DNA of 64,000 nucleotides from Marchantia polymorpha subsp. ruderalis. Taxonomy: Eukaryota > Streptophyta > Marchantiopsida > Marchantiales > Marchantiaceae. The stretch spans positions 17,486,501 through 17,550,500 of the forward strand of contig AP031353.1 in the NCBI GenBank assembly GCA_037833965.1, given 5' to 3'. A model generated the notes under the pieces. That model was not told the origin of the DNA. It worked only from the letters and a program-made list of their open reading frames with translations, and made no database searches. A program made the position numbers and the translations under genes. Each line of letters begins with the position of its first letter. The first letter of the stretch is position 1. Shown in pieces: positions 24,435-36,783 of this stretch.

Positions 24435-26147
24435 ATGCGGCCATCCGGTCAGATAATGAGGTCTGTAGCCAGGTACTTATCGACCCACCGGCCATCTCCC
24501 GTCATCACTCAGCCTTCCATCACTTGTGAAAATGTTGCCAAGCTGCCACGGAGATTGGAAGAAAGTTTTCTTCGTCAGAGCAGTACTTTTGGGTCATCAG
24601 GAGGTGGAATTGATACACATTCCGTAGAAAAACTGCAGGAGTTTTGGCAAAGGGATGCGGCCCTCGGTGCATCTCAACAGAGGAGGGGTTTTTTGAGTGT
24701 TGGTGATGGAGATGAAGAGAACGACAGATCACGGCATCACGAAGAAACTCGCCTTATCGGGTCTGTTTTCATACTCAGATTCCCGTTCAAGCTTGTTTTG
24801 GGTTTTAGGTGTTGAGGATCTGGAGTCTGCATATATATGAATTTTGTTCATACCAGATTCACAAGGCACTGTACTGAAGTTCAAGTACTTGACTTTTAAC
24901 AGGTATTCTCCAGAGCAGATGTATGCTGTTGTAGCAGCTGTTGACTTATACGAGGATTTTGTTCCATGGTGTCAAAGATCAACAATTATTTGGCATAAAC
25001 CTAATGAAGCTATGGAAGCAGAGCTTGAAATTGGATTCAAGTTTTTTCTGGAGCGCTATATTTCTCATGTTGAACTAAAACCACCACACTTAATTAAGGT
25101 TAGCGTTATCTTCATACCCTGCTAAACCCCACAATCAGTGAGTTTAAAGTGTTGTACTTGTATTGTAACATGCATAGTGCGAGTGTTCAACATTTTTTTG
25201 GATGATTCTGAGCCTGTATGCAGACAAAGCTCATGTGCGGAAAGTCATTTCCAGAAGCGTTATAGTTACAAAGTTAGACGCATAGCTTGGCCAATATACT
25301 TTCCTAGTCGTTTGTCATTCACTGCTGTGACTTACAATGCTGCGCCTTCAAGTGTTGGGAGGTGGAAATATCTGTACTTAGCTGTACTCAGTCAAGCACC
25401 AAGTGTAAAACGTCAAGACTAAAGAATTTTTTTTTAAGAGTAATAATAAAATATGTGGAAAAGGATTTATATTATGTCCGTACAGCTTTTACAGAACCTT
25501 GTAAGATCTTTCCCCACTCACCTACTCGACCAGAACCAGACGTTTCGTTTTCCGAAACATGATTCTGCTTCGACTTTACAAGAAAGTACAGAACTAGCCT
25601 CGTTCTTCCCTGTTTCAGTCTACTCGTTATTTGCCAGAATGGGCATCGTTGGGGAATGGTCGGCATGCGGGATGTAATTGTGAAGTGGGACTGATGAAAT
25701 TGTTGTATTGTTGCAGACCTCCGTATCACAAAGTACTTTGTTTGACTACCTAATCAACGTCTGGGAGTTCAAGCCTGGACCAACACCCCACTCATGCAAT
25801 CTGCATTTTCTTGTCGACTTCCAGTTTCGCTCTCCTTTATACTCAAAGGTAATTTTATCCCTTACGTTGCATGTCTCCGACATTTTGTGTTTATGTATTA
25901 TGCTGTCCAAACTCTTCTGCATGTTGCTTTGGAACTGGAAAGAACAAAATACTAATTCTTTGAGGTTGTAGCTAGTTCTGTACAGTCGTTGTCAGTGAGG
26001 AAAGGGCTAAGACTTAGTTGCACGTTGATTTTGCAGGTGGCTAATATGTTTTTCAATGAAGTTGCCCAACGTCTTGTTGTATCTTTCGAAGACCGATGTA
26101 AAACCGTGTACGGGCCGAGTCTCCAGGCTGCTGGAAAGGGTTCATGA
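24435..26147 (+). CDS. COQ10: Coenzyme Q-binding protein COQ10 (START-like), mitochondrial
   Basis: Four exons (24435-24760, 24903-25098, 25717-25848, 26037-26147) splice in frame at GT-AG junctions into 254 residues. The first ~60 residues (MRPSGQIMRSVARYLSTHRP...) are Arg/Ser-rich and acid-poor, as in a mitochondrial presequence. The polyketide-cyclase/START fold follows: YSPEQMYAVVAAVDLYEDF, FVPWCQRS, AELEIGFKFFLERYISHV, then LFDYLINVWEFKPGP, LHFLVDFQFRSPLY and finally ANMFFNEVAQRLVVSFEDRC. These are the conserved blocks of the family, in order and at normal length. COQ10 binds ubiquinone in the inner membrane/matrix and is needed for efficient respiration and quinone use. The 618-bp third intron is the longest. 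It is intact and should be functional. Confidence 0.95.
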
Positions 26148-28338
26148 TTTAGCCCATTTTTTGCATGCTGTACATTGCAGGAGTAAGCTAATTAGAGGCC
26201 TTCTTCTTCTGGCACCGTCAAGCATACTTCCTCGTTGTCTATTGTTGTTTTGCTTGCCTTACGCATACTCCGGTGCTAAGGTCATTTTTCAACGCTTCCT
26301 CGCCTTTAGCCAGCGACACCGTTTGTTCCGCCTATTTAGTACTGCAACATCGGAAACTTCGTTACCCATGTATTTCTCCTTTTCACTGATGGAGAAGTTA
26401 TTCAGACAGACGTGCCTTGTGAAATGAAGATCATATGCACTAGCAAAATTTTCTCCTCCCTTCCACATCATTCCTTGTTATCATGAGAAAACTTGAGGTC
26501 ATTGCATGTCGAATGACATTCTTGTACTGCAGCACATTTCCAGTTCTGAAAGTTGCTGTGGATAATTACCCAGAACCTGAAGCAAACGGTTCTTGACACT
26601 AAGACCGGTGTCACAGTAGAGCCCTTCTCTTTCTTTTTGGAAAGTGACGCAAAGAAGAGAAGTTAAACTGTCCTTGTACTTTACAAAAGCGTGAGTGAGT
26701 TTCCTGTCTATATGGAGTACCGAGTTTTCGATTATTGTTATACTGAAGAATCCTTTCTAAACAATATATGATAGGTTTGAACAGTCGCACAAGTGATTTC
26801 CTCACTTGCGCGTCATGTTTCTCTTTCGGAAAATGTCTTCAGCCTTTTTCTAAGGGCCCTCGAGACTTATTAGTGTCTCGGGCCCTAACGGGAAAGTACG
26901 GAGATTTCACTCACCTGCTTTGGGCCAACTTACAAGGCGAACAGACGAGTATAAAAGAAGATGATTTGCTGTTCCACATTCTGCTTACGTATCCTTGGCG
27001 TTGGACTGCCGAACTGAGGGTTTTCCAGGCTTGAAGAAATTGGTTGGTTTGACAGCGATCACCGATTGGCATGGAAAGCTCAGTGCTTCTGCCACCACGA
27101 TGACTATATAGTGGCATGCTTTTGAGTGTTTGCTGCATATTTAATGTTTTGAACGACCAGGGCTGAGAGAAAGACGAATTTGAACTTCTCGATACAAATT
27201 GATCTCTATTTATCCCTGAGTCGTCGAAGATATCGAACATAATATTCATCACACCAAAGGACAGAAAATTGGAGATTGAGTTGTCAAAGGTAAGGATACA
27301 GAGACATAGTAAATAGAATCACCACCGGGATACTGGTTCATCATCGTAGCGTTCATGCAGCTCTGAAGGGCCAACCCAGCCACTAGCATGTCCCATGAAG
27401 GTAACTTTCATTCCTACTGAAGTGTAAACTTAAAGACCTCATGGCCAGCTATCGCTGGGATGAGTTAAAGTCCACACACCAAGTTAGAGAAATTAAACAA
27501 TGATACTATAAGCTGGGAGATTGACATTCTGTATACTTCCTGTAGTGATTACCCCACCTTACGAAGGGATATCAGATTGGTTCCGAGGTGTGTGGGGAGT
27601 GAAGGAATGATAAACGGTAGAAGCTGTTCATACATGAACTTCTGGTCAGTTACGCTATCTACTGCATGTCCTACTTCCAAGTAGGGAATGGAACGCTTGG
27701 TTGTGAGAAATGTCTCCAGGCTGAAACGAGTGCTCGCAACCATTTAAAGATCAATACATCTGCCCAACCAAGCTATTCATGCGTATGTTTAACCTGCCAA
27801 GCAACAAGGTTCAAAGTTTGATCGAGAACCTCGAAGATTAAGCTTTGACGTACGTGTATGCCTCTCAGCTTGGAAGGATCATCGGATAAATTTATAGCCG
27901 TCGATATTTCATGACCAGATGAGGACCGTTAGGTTTCATGATAGAATCTTTGTCGACTATGACGAGTAGTAGCATTCGCGACAAAACCTTATTACATTCT
28001 GGTTTGGAGGTCCACGAAACAATGTCTAGTCGTGTCTATAGTAGCTCATCCCGCAAATTCAGAATTTGATTGGAGATTAGAAGGTCGTTTGGAAAAAAGG
28101 CAGACATAATTGGAATTGCCCGGCGTCGAATCGCAGATGCTGCTAGAAAGAAAAATGGGGTGTCGGTGGCAAAATAAACGAGTTTTTTCTAAGAGCTCCT
28201 CATTCACGATTGCGAGATTGGAGAACATCTCATGAACAGTCTCTCAGATTGTGACTTCATTTTCACCTCTTCGCAGCCGGGAAAAACTTATTTGGAGATT
28301 TTCTACCTCCAGCACTCGATCATTGACAGATCTACAAA
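26148..28338. other. COQ10 downstream / intergenic DNA
   Basis: The start is probably COQ10 3' UTR. The rest contains only overlapping, unrecognised open frames (for example 26768-27034 plus and 26911-27252 minus, 27549-27743 minus, 28046-28228 minus). An imperfect inverted repeat lies at 26853-26886: AGGGCCC-TC-GAGAC with GTCTC-GGGCCCT, a two-base bulge and an 8-nt loop. No gene is called. Confidence 0.4.
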
Positions 28339-28581
28339 ATGTCGATCGTTGACCCAGACGCAGTGATTTTGCCTCGAGTGAATCCATGGGTCCGCACGCC
28401 TAACCTTTCATGAAACCAGATTGCAATGCTTTGTCCTCCCTTCGAGTTTGAAGCTTTCTTGAGCGCAACATAATGGTCTTGATAGTGCAAAAGTGTATGA
28501 AAATGTCAAAACTGCATGATTTACCCTCTATTGAAAACAGTCCAACTGGGTGAATGGACTTTTTTATCGGACCAGGTGGTG

Positions 28582-31500
28582 ATGAACAGATTGTCAATAG
28601 CAGAATGGCTGAGAGCGCATGGCAAATTTGTTCGGCCAGAATTGACAAAAAAGCAGCGACTCGAACTGAAAGAATGTTTCGAGCTTATTGATGCTGATGG
28701 ATCTGGTTCCTTCATCATTCTAACTCTTTCGTTCTAGGAATGCAGATTCGCAGCAATTCTTTTGTTATTTTAACGAGGCAATTACCGATATCGCAGAATT
28801 AAATATCTCTTTATCTACCACCCGAGTTTGGTATAATTATCTTTGAACAGAGGATTCTGTTTCTGCAGTAATAAGGATGTAACGTTGAACAACCCTTGAA
28901 AGAGCAGAAATAGCATCACATGTATCATCATCCGTTCTTGACAATTATCAGCTCAGATGCTTGCAGCTGCTCCTGATCTGATCTCAAACAACGATCCGAG
29001 GCTGCTATGTTGACCTAAACAAGGAATCATTGAAAAATGTCCCTTTCACAAATCAAGACACCGATTTAGACAACCTTGACATTGCAACCAGTTTTGATTA
29101 GCTAATTTAAAATTGCTCTATGACTCGGTCTTGCAGGAGCTATTGATGCCTCTGAGATGTTGACTGCTTTCACAGTTCTTGGCCTCCGGACCAAGAGATC
29201 AGAGATAGAAGAAATGCTTGCTGAGGTTGACGCAGACGGTTCAGGCGAGGTACATCACTGCATGAATATATAAGCACGGAATATACTGCGGGATGAACTA
29301 AGTTTCAATCACAAATTGATAATTAATCAAAAGCTGTCGTTCCTTCATTGATGCAAATGCATCAATGAACGAACGACAGACGATCGAACGAACGACGTTC
29401 TCTATCAAAACGTGAAGAACTCTCCCAATATATAAGACCTTAGTTCTCGTCATACAAGTACATCGTCGTTAAGGCTCCATACCTGATAGTCGGATTTTTG
29501 TTATATGCCAGGTTGAATACGCTGAGTTTGTTCAGATTATGACAACAAAAATGGACTCACAGTCCCAGGAGCAAGAAGCAAAGAGTGAGAATAAAAGATG
29601 AGAATTGAAAATTTTGTAGATCCGTTATCTGTCATTGGTGGTGCTCATCGCTCAACCTTTCATCAAAGTATGATAATTGGTCGTCATCAGAATCTTTTTC
29701 GTTGGAGCAAGTCTGGTTGTCAACACCAAAGTGTTGGAATTGAATGCAGATGCTCAACCGGGTAAAGCGCAGCCACTTCCCTTCCCACTTCTAGCTCAAG
29801 CATATCGCAGGAAGAAGGTAACATCATTCCTTCATTACCCTCTCAATTTTCACACTCTTCACGAACTATTCAATATATATACAATATATTATCCTGTCTC
29901 CAGAATAACGTTCAGGATGAGAAGTAGGGAGTAAACTGTCATCTGCCAACGTTCACCTCCTTATTAAGGGCTCTAACAAACTGAATCCATGGCTAGTTAA
30001 TGGAAGCAGTTATGGGAGGTGATAAGGGTACACAAGAAAGACTGCAAGCAAGAGCTGAGGAGATGGAGGCTGAACGAATTGCTGCGATTGCTGAGGCCGA
30101 AGCGCAGAAGAGACAGGCAATTCTTTTCCTCGCTCATTCTTCATCTGCTTAGAAGAACTTGTCACTGCTTTTGTGCAAGAACGAAATCTTGTTATATATA
30201 TTGACTGAGTGCTTGTGAAGTATCTCTGCATTTTCGCTTTTATCCATCAGATGAGGATTGGGGCCATGGATAGGTTGAACCTGGGCTGATTTAAGCCAAC
30301 ATACCTTGATACATTTCCATCTGCAGGTGAAGAAGAGACCGAAAACACTATCTCAAGTGACGAGGGAGGTGAGCTCATTTTCGTGGTTTCGCCTCAATAG
30401 CGTACATATTAGAGAACCCTGAGTGTCTCATGTTTCATCTCTTCCTTCCTGCCAATCTAAAGTTTAGTTTTTATCAAGAATAGACACCAATATAGTCGGC
30501 TGCAGCTTCTGGAACAATACCTACTCTCCTGTTATCTTGGGCATTGATTTAATCCTTTTAAAATTGTTAGATTTTGCCCATGTGATGAGATTCTGAATCG
30601 CGTGGGGTTGAAAATTGCAGAGAATTAGGAGAACTGCCAGGTTGAAGAAGCAGGAGGCAGGTCAGTTCAAGCTTTCCTAGTACGATTTATTCCTCTTTAT
30701 GACTCTGCGTTTTAACAAGAAGGCTACTTGAATCAAGGTAAGAGGAAGCTATCGACAACATTTGGGAGAAGGTACAGATTAGAGTCTCTCAGCAGACCAC
30801 CGTAGCAAAACTCTTCAGTCAAGTATTTGGATTCAGATTCAGTAATGGTAATGAATGTGACTGCTTTTCATTATTCGACCTAGACATGTCTCTTGAGGGA
30901 TATGTACTGGAGAGATTCGACCAAGTCAAGTTGTTTAAATCAGGCTTAGTAACTGCAATGATTTTGGCTGCTTTTCATATTTCGACCCAGACATGCCTCT
31001 TGAGGGATATGTAATGGAGAGAATCGACCAAGACGTGAAAAATGTTCTTTTTGGAGTTCACGAAAGGGCATCTGTGCGTCGAAGCTCAATGACTGCGGAA
31101 GAGAAGGCTGCGCTAGAGGAGAAAATATCGCAAGGCAAAGAGGCTGGAGATCGAGATAAGCGTGTATCCCTCACAAAATCCACGACACCAGTGGAGAAGA
31201 CTGGAACAGCACCTGAGACTGTCCCTGACTCCACAGGTAATCTGAATGCACAAAGTACCTTGGAACCAATTCGCAGAAAGAGCATTCGCTTCTCGTTCCG
31301 CTCAAGCTTTGGCAATAGAAGGCATATCCCCTTCTGATGATGCAATTTATAACGGTTTGACTATTAGTACCTCCGATTAACAATTACTTCTTTCTCTTTG
31401 TAGAAGAGCTTCGCAAACTTTCGCAAACTTAGAGATCGATGTGAGTGTGTTTCAGAGGTGACTAGAGTGTTTCAGAGGTCAGGAAGATGATGTCCACTGG

Positions 31501-32224
31501 ACCGCTCCTTCCTTCAACTACTGTAGATAATCACTAGCAAGTAAATCTGAGTACTGGAACAGAGCAGCAGAGAGCATTCAGCATCTCGAAGCTAGAAGGG
31601 GGCCAGATTGCTTCACTCGACAGTCAGCTTCAAAGATACTACAAGGAAGAGCTCAAGGGAATCAGCGCAATTCGTTCCAAGGTTTGCATCCTCCTCTTTA
31701 CAGTTGAATATTACATATATATGCCTCGTTTCACTTCCGAGGTCTCACTTGATGTATAAAAGCTACGTCCTGAATTTCCAGCTGTACGGGTTTGTAGGTT
31801 ATTTATATAGTTCCTCGGCAAACCTTCTGCCAGCATACTTGTTTTAGTGATCTAGCCACGGCGAGAAACCCAGTCGACGTAGGAACTTTGAAATTTTGGC
31901 TCTGATCGTGTACAGCTTCGTGACAAACCGACACTGGAACAACAAAAAATACGATTACGCGCTCTTCACTCCCTAGGTAACTACCAACATGACCAGACTT
32001 GGGAGGCGCAAAGAGGAAGCCCCGTCGAAACTGTGGAGAAAATGAGAGCTTGGGATTCAATTCTGACACCTTGGAGAGTCTCTTCACCTCCGATTATACC
32101 CAGGCGAGAGAGAAGCGAATCACATGCGCGGATTCAGTTCGTTGCTCCCCCTAAACCGCCCAAAACGAGACTGACCGTAAAGAGGCCTGACTGGATCAAC
32201 AACATCCATCTTGGACGACCCTAA
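28582..32224 (+). CDS. Two-EF-hand, coiled-coil protein of unknown family
   Basis: At least ten exons can be followed. The firm ones are 28582-28705, 29137-29249, 29512-29584, 29750-29817, 29997-30116, 30327-30368, 30621-30660, 30738-30771, 30819-30847, 30991 to about 31318, about 31541-31681, and 31916-32224 with the stop. Phases agree up to 30991. The joins between about 31318 and 31541 are unresolved. A first exon at 28339-28377 (MSIVDPDAVILPR) could splice to 28576. Two canonical EF-hand loops, DADGSGAIDASE and DADGSGEVEYAE, give a centrin/calmodulin-like pair. Then come a charged helical stretch rich in Glu/Ala/Arg (AEEMEAERIAAIAEAEAQKR), a basic segment, a Ser/Thr-rich region, a helical LQRYYKEELKGI segment and a basic, Pro-rich tail ending RPDWINNIHLGRP. 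It should bind calcium. The coiled-coil build would suit a cytoskeletal or axonemal protein, but that is inference. Intron 5 has a GC donor. Confidence 0.72.
29334..29379. repeat. 21-bp-arm hairpin in intron 2 of the EF-hand gene
   Basis: CTGTCGTTC-C-TTCATTGATGCA (from 29334) pairs with TGCATCAATGAA-C-GAACGACAG (to 29379), with a 2-nt loop and a single C/C mismatch. A decaying series of GAACGA strings follows to about 29399. Confidence 0.9.
30852..31032 (+). repeat. Tandem duplication of an exon start (107-bp offset)
   Basis: The segment 30861-30925 recurs at 30968-31032 with about ten differences. Both copies include a splice-acceptor-like CTAG or CCAG and encode DM(S/P)LEGYV(L/M)ER(F/I)DQ. 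The second copy continues into a long open exon and fits the upstream phase. The first copy could be a decayed or alternative exon of the EF-hand gene. Confidence 0.85.
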
Positions 32225-32874
32225 TGTACTGCATCCACATTGGTATTCTGCTGGGTTTCCATTGCTTGGCCAACTGCATGCTAATGCCGATGTCTAGTCA
32301 TTCCTAAGAGTCACTAGAAGTATTCTGAGCTGAAAATCTCCGGTTCCATTCTTCAAAAAAATTCAGTAAGCTGCAACTTCGATACCAGATAGGAGTGCTG
32401 AGAAATATCATGTTCCCATCACGAAGTCCTGATGTTCTCTTCGTGATAGAGGAGGATAAAAACTGAGCAATCACGCTAACCACTTTGATAATTACGTCAA
32501 GTGAACAGAAACTTTGATTTGATAAATATGGATTGATCTCCACAGGGTGGAAGTTTAACAACAAACACTGGTCTCCCGGTGGATGATAAAGGCTTGATTT
32601 TTTAAATATTATTCGAACAGGTGTTCTAAAGAAATGACAACATTTCGGTCATCCACTCTGGATGCAGGAAAATTGTTGAAATGCTGATTCTACCTACGTC
32701 TTGGTCTCATTTTCATCTGTAATGTACAGATTGAAAATCTCCGCGCCCCTCCACCCCCTCCTCATCATAACTGCGTCCGCGATTCTGACTAAACTTGTTA
32801 CATATCTAATTGACTAAGTCTAAGTGACTACAATGACTTTGAATCTTCTTGGGTGATATGGACCGTGAAACTAA
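32225..32874. other. Convergent intergenic spacer
   Basis: This 650-bp stretch lies between the stop codons of the EF-hand gene (plus) and RRP36 (minus) and must hold both 3' UTRs. A small minus-strand open frame (32304-32564) has no recognisable features. Confidence 0.6.
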
Positions 32875-35018
32875 CTATTCAGATTGGTTAACACTTCGCC
32901 TGTACGGCACAAATCTGTGATCCTTGGCAGCATTCTTCTTGCGACGCTTGGCCATGAATTTCTCCAGCTTCCCACTTGACTGCAACACAAAATAGCTCAT
33001 ATGAGGACACAAAAGTGGCAAGGAAATTCAGCGAAAACAAAAGCCTGGAACAACCTAGAGACACACAGTAATCTCTGAAGTACAGTATAGATTGTCAAGA
33101 TCACCTTTAACTCCTTGTACTTCTCGACCAGTTCTTGCTTTTTCAACTCAGCTGCAAGGAGCAATACGGCAGAACAAATCAGTAGGTGGTACAGCACAAA
33201 AGACTCAGCGGCCAAAAGTTCTGAAAAGACGAATCAACGAGAACAACGAAAGCTACTGAGTAAAATCGTACATTTTTTCGGGAAGTAGGGCTTCTTTCCC
33301 TCCTTCACGGCTTGCTTTACTACTGCTTTCTGTTCTGATGCTTTGGATGCTTGTTTCTTCCTCTGTTCCTCTTCTTTCAGTTGCTTGTCCTGTTCAACCA
33401 AGGTCAGAATCTATGCGTTATTACCTTCTTGCAACCAGTGTAGAGCATGAAATGCTTTAACGGTGAGAGGTCCCCACTCATCCTGCCTGTCTGCCTCGCT
33501 AAAGAAGATTGTGGTGAAGACAAGCTGGATACCATTCCAAGCATTGCTCAGATTGAAATAGAGTAACTTACAATCCACTCAATGTGACGCTTAGCTTCCT
33601 CATCTGCTTTTCCTTTCTTGATAAGAGCCCGTAGCCTCTGCGGAAGAATTGTAAAATGGAGGATTTCAGTAGAATAATTTTGAATATGTCACGCAACTAA
33701 ATCGAGCAAGTATCGAAAAACAAACCAGGCTGCCTACTGCACAAAAAAAGCTCGTACCTCACGTTCGGCTGGGAGTTCATTTTCGTACAGAAAACTGTAT
33801 GATGTCTTGAACCTGGGGGATAAAAACATTCCTGAAATGTATTACAACGTTGAAATAACTCTCCAAAAGGAGTCGAGACTATTAAAGCTGAAACTGTTCT
33901 TACTGGCTTGGTCCTGTCATAGCCTAAAGAAAATGAACCCTGCTCCCTGACGGATCGGAATCGATTCATGATTATCCGACGTATAAGTGATTCAGAGCTT
34001 TCAGGCTTGCAGGAAACAAAGAAACTACTTAAAAAACTCGTCTTTCATGTCAATTAGAAACAGAAGATAAAAACACACACCAACCTGCTTTCATCGAAGT
34101 TGCCACAAAGGGACTCAAAACGTGGATCCCGAATGACCTGTGTCACAGGATTCAACAATACACTGATATAACTGACACTCAAACACAGTAAAAAGCGCAT
34201 AAAGAAATGTCAACTACATGATCCGGTGATCTCAAAGACTAATTCACTCGTACTTACACGTTTTGGTGCTTGTATCACTTCCCTGAACCTTCCGACAGGT
34301 CTTTTGCTCGTAACTTCCATCGGTCTGCATGAACGAATTGAGAAAGTTGATTAAAATGCTTCAGACACCTGCTTAAAATTAGTCATTCTTCCTGTCTTCT
34401 TCCAACATAACTTCCAAAAATTCGAAACAAGTAAACAAGTAACAATTTAAACAAGTAAAAATTTCAACAAGTAAATACACTGGACTACCAGTACAGATTA
34501 GAATTTGAAAGTTTTCACAAAGCGAGATGGAAAAAATGAGGTTCTACGATGTCAAAAATCATTACTAGACCGGTTACAATCTAGGAAATGTAAAGGATGT
34601 GAACGACACGAGAATGAGCGGTGTTCGTGCCTATTTTTGTTAGCCCGCTTTGTGTCCACCTTTTGCTTGCTTCGAGAAAAGAGAGTAGTTCGACCATCGG
34701 ATTTTAATTTTTGAAGATCCTCGAACGGAACATCTGCAACTTGCTCTTGAATTCCTCCCTGTATCCAATAGCATGAGCACTCTGTGAGAACCTAATTTTC
34801 TCACAATAGGCATGAAAGATTACTCGAGAATGACAGTGATTACTCCACATATCAATGGACTAGAAAGGCCAAAAGCATCTCCTCTACACCTCAGCGTCGG
34901 AATCTGAATCCTCCGAGTTCTCCTCGCTCCCACTTAACCCATTCTCCTCCTCCGAGACCGGGCTCTCTTCCCCGCTCTCCTCCTCGCTCTCATTCTCACT
35001 CGGTGAAGCTCTCCCCAT
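32875..35018 (-). CDS. RRP36: rRNA processing protein 36 homologue (RRP36)
   Basis: Nine minus-strand exons join in frame into 255 residues: 35018-34890, 34758-34631, 34324-34258, 34137-34085, 33812-33758, 33637-33572, 33389-33272, 33151-33105, 32979-32875. The N terminus is a run of Ser/Glu/Asp, usual for nucleolar proteins. Family landmarks follow in order: VPFEDLQ, KRANKNRPMEVTSKRPVGRF, REVIQAPKR, VIRDPRFESLCGNFDESRF, YSFLYENELPAE, RHIEWI, GKKPYFPKKSELKKQELVEK, YKELK, and the basic tail KRRKKNAAKDHRFVPYRR. RRP36 is a component of the small-subunit processome needed for early pre-rRNA cleavage in the nucleolus. Intron 2 begins with GC instead of GT (AATAG|GCACGA), forced by continuity of NKNRPMEV. 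All other introns are GT-AG. It is intact. Confidence 0.96.
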
Positions 35019-36389
35019 GTCGGTAATTCTCGCTTAAATTTCACAAACGATGCAAATCGACAGTCGGGTGGGATTACAGACGCAAGACCGAGTGACGCAT
35101 GAGAAATTGCCGCAGCTCTTCAGCTGGACCCAAGCACGACATATACAGCGAGTCTCCAGGCGATTCTCAAGTTCGAACTGCCGTTGTAATACACTGCCAC
35201 TAGGAGACTCAGTGCACGGAGAGAGCGGTCACAAGCTGACTGAAGATCCCGGAATCCTGTATCTCTTGTCTCCATCTGTTGCCGATATTTGCCAATACAT
35301 ATGAGTCGGCCTGTGAGATGAAAATGAAGCATCGGTTAATACTGATGATTTAAACGATATAGGTGGATTTTACGATATGCGATGCAAAAAAACGAATTGA
35401 AAAAAGAATTCAATTTGATAAACAAAGAGAGTGGAGGGCTGAAAACAAAGATGTCTTTTTACTCCAAAGAAAAAAAGTATATTTTCTCATATGAATATAA
35501 AGTAAAATCTATTTGACCAAAAAATAATAGTGAGAACAAAACGAGATAGCTATGATGAAGATCTAGTTAGATGTTTGCAAAAAGAAAAAAAAATGCAAAC
35601 AAAAATACATGGATTCATATGGATTAAAAATATAAATACATTAAAAATAGTACATTAAAAATATATGGATTCACCAGAATACAGATTTTTACTTAAAAAC
35701 CCTAAGTTTGTGTCACTAAGAGATTTGATCAGCTCTATGCTATCTAATGTCAGACTAAATAGCTTTATCAATCAACGTTAATCTTATTAGAGTTAGTCAA
35801 AACCTGACTTAGCTAATATCTTGAGTACAACAATCTGAAATAATTCTTTTGTAGAAAGTTCTAGAAAGTAATTTGACATAGAGTTTTATGTGAAGTAACT
35901 AACTATTATTAAATCCTAAACCAAACATGATAGATCAAAATCATACACAGAAATCACAAAAATCAATTCTTAACTATTTATAACCTTCAAATTAACACAA
36001 TGTTTGCTAAGAGTCTACAAAATAATAACTTTGATCACTACATAATCTAGATTGTCTTTAATTTTAATTTTGACTAGTTCAATTTTCCTATAATAAAATT
36101 TGTATCTTTAATAATGAAGTATGATGCCGATGTGTTTCATCATATTACAACATATTATTAATTTTAAAACAATTTAATGCACTCTACTTAAATGTAATTT
36201 ATTTTGACAATTTTAATTCAATGATAAATGGAAAAAAGGCTAGATCAAGTCCAAGGTACCCAAAGAATCAAAAGACTAAAAACCACAAACAAGAAAAAAG
36301 ATTCCAAAGATCAATACTTAGCTGGTGTCAAGAACACTATGACAATAACTAATGATGTCTTTAATATAACAACCTAATCAAAAGAAATT
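35019..36389. other. RRP36 upstream region, then AT-rich DNA
   Basis: The first ~300 bp are of gene-like composition and should hold the RRP36 promoter and 5' UTR; an 84-codon plus frame there (35050-35304) is unrecognised. From about 35360 the DNA is AT-rich without open frames of interest. An AAACCCTAA telo-box lies at 35697-35705. That motif is common in promoters of plant ribosome-biogenesis genes, but here it is nearly 700 bp from the start codon, so relevance is doubtful. Confidence 0.5.
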
Positions 36390-36770
36390 AATTATTATAA
36401 CAAATAAAAAACTTTCATATATACATATATATATTATGAGCAAGCTTAATCTCTTCATACCTAGTACAAGGAACAAATACATACTCTTCACTCTCAATAT
36501 ATTAACCGTCACATAATGTACAAATACGTTCACTATTATCAATATTAAACCAATGTATTTCCTCAATTCTAAGCGTATGAGATCCAGATCTATGCCTAGC
36601 AATAATATGACTTAAGTACATAAAGCAATAAAATAAACAAGCATAGGATTTACATGAGGTTAATAATATTGCATCTGGATGACTCTCTTGCCCCAAATAA
36701 TGTTGAAAAACTACTCTTGCATTCACAAAGTGCCATAGGTGGCAGGTTCCGATCGTCGTTTCGATCATCG
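36390..36770 (-). mobile_element. LINE 3'-end fragment (zinc-binding tail of reverse transcriptase)
   Basis: Minus-strand coding at 36502-36768 ends RSGSHTLRIEEIHWFNIDNS followed by ERICTLCDG, and after a stop the same frame gives a CTRYEEIKL-like stretch. The order (RSGSH.LRIE, ERIC.LC, then C..YEEIR) is the C-terminal tail of certain non-LTR retrotransposon ORF2 proteins. It is a different clade from the LINE at 7.7-9.2 kb. Everything upstream of the tail is missing. It has at least one in-frame stop and is dead. Confidence 0.6.
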
Positions 36771-36783
36771 TGTTCCGTCACAT

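Noticed and set aside
26768-27252. Overlapping open frames on both strands as a possible gene
   Set aside because: No domain, no plausible splice partner and opposing frames of equal quality.
35740-35990. Possible fourth, inverted copy of the MULE flank
   Set aside because: Only a short TTCTAGAACTTTCT-like string matches; the rest does not align by eye.
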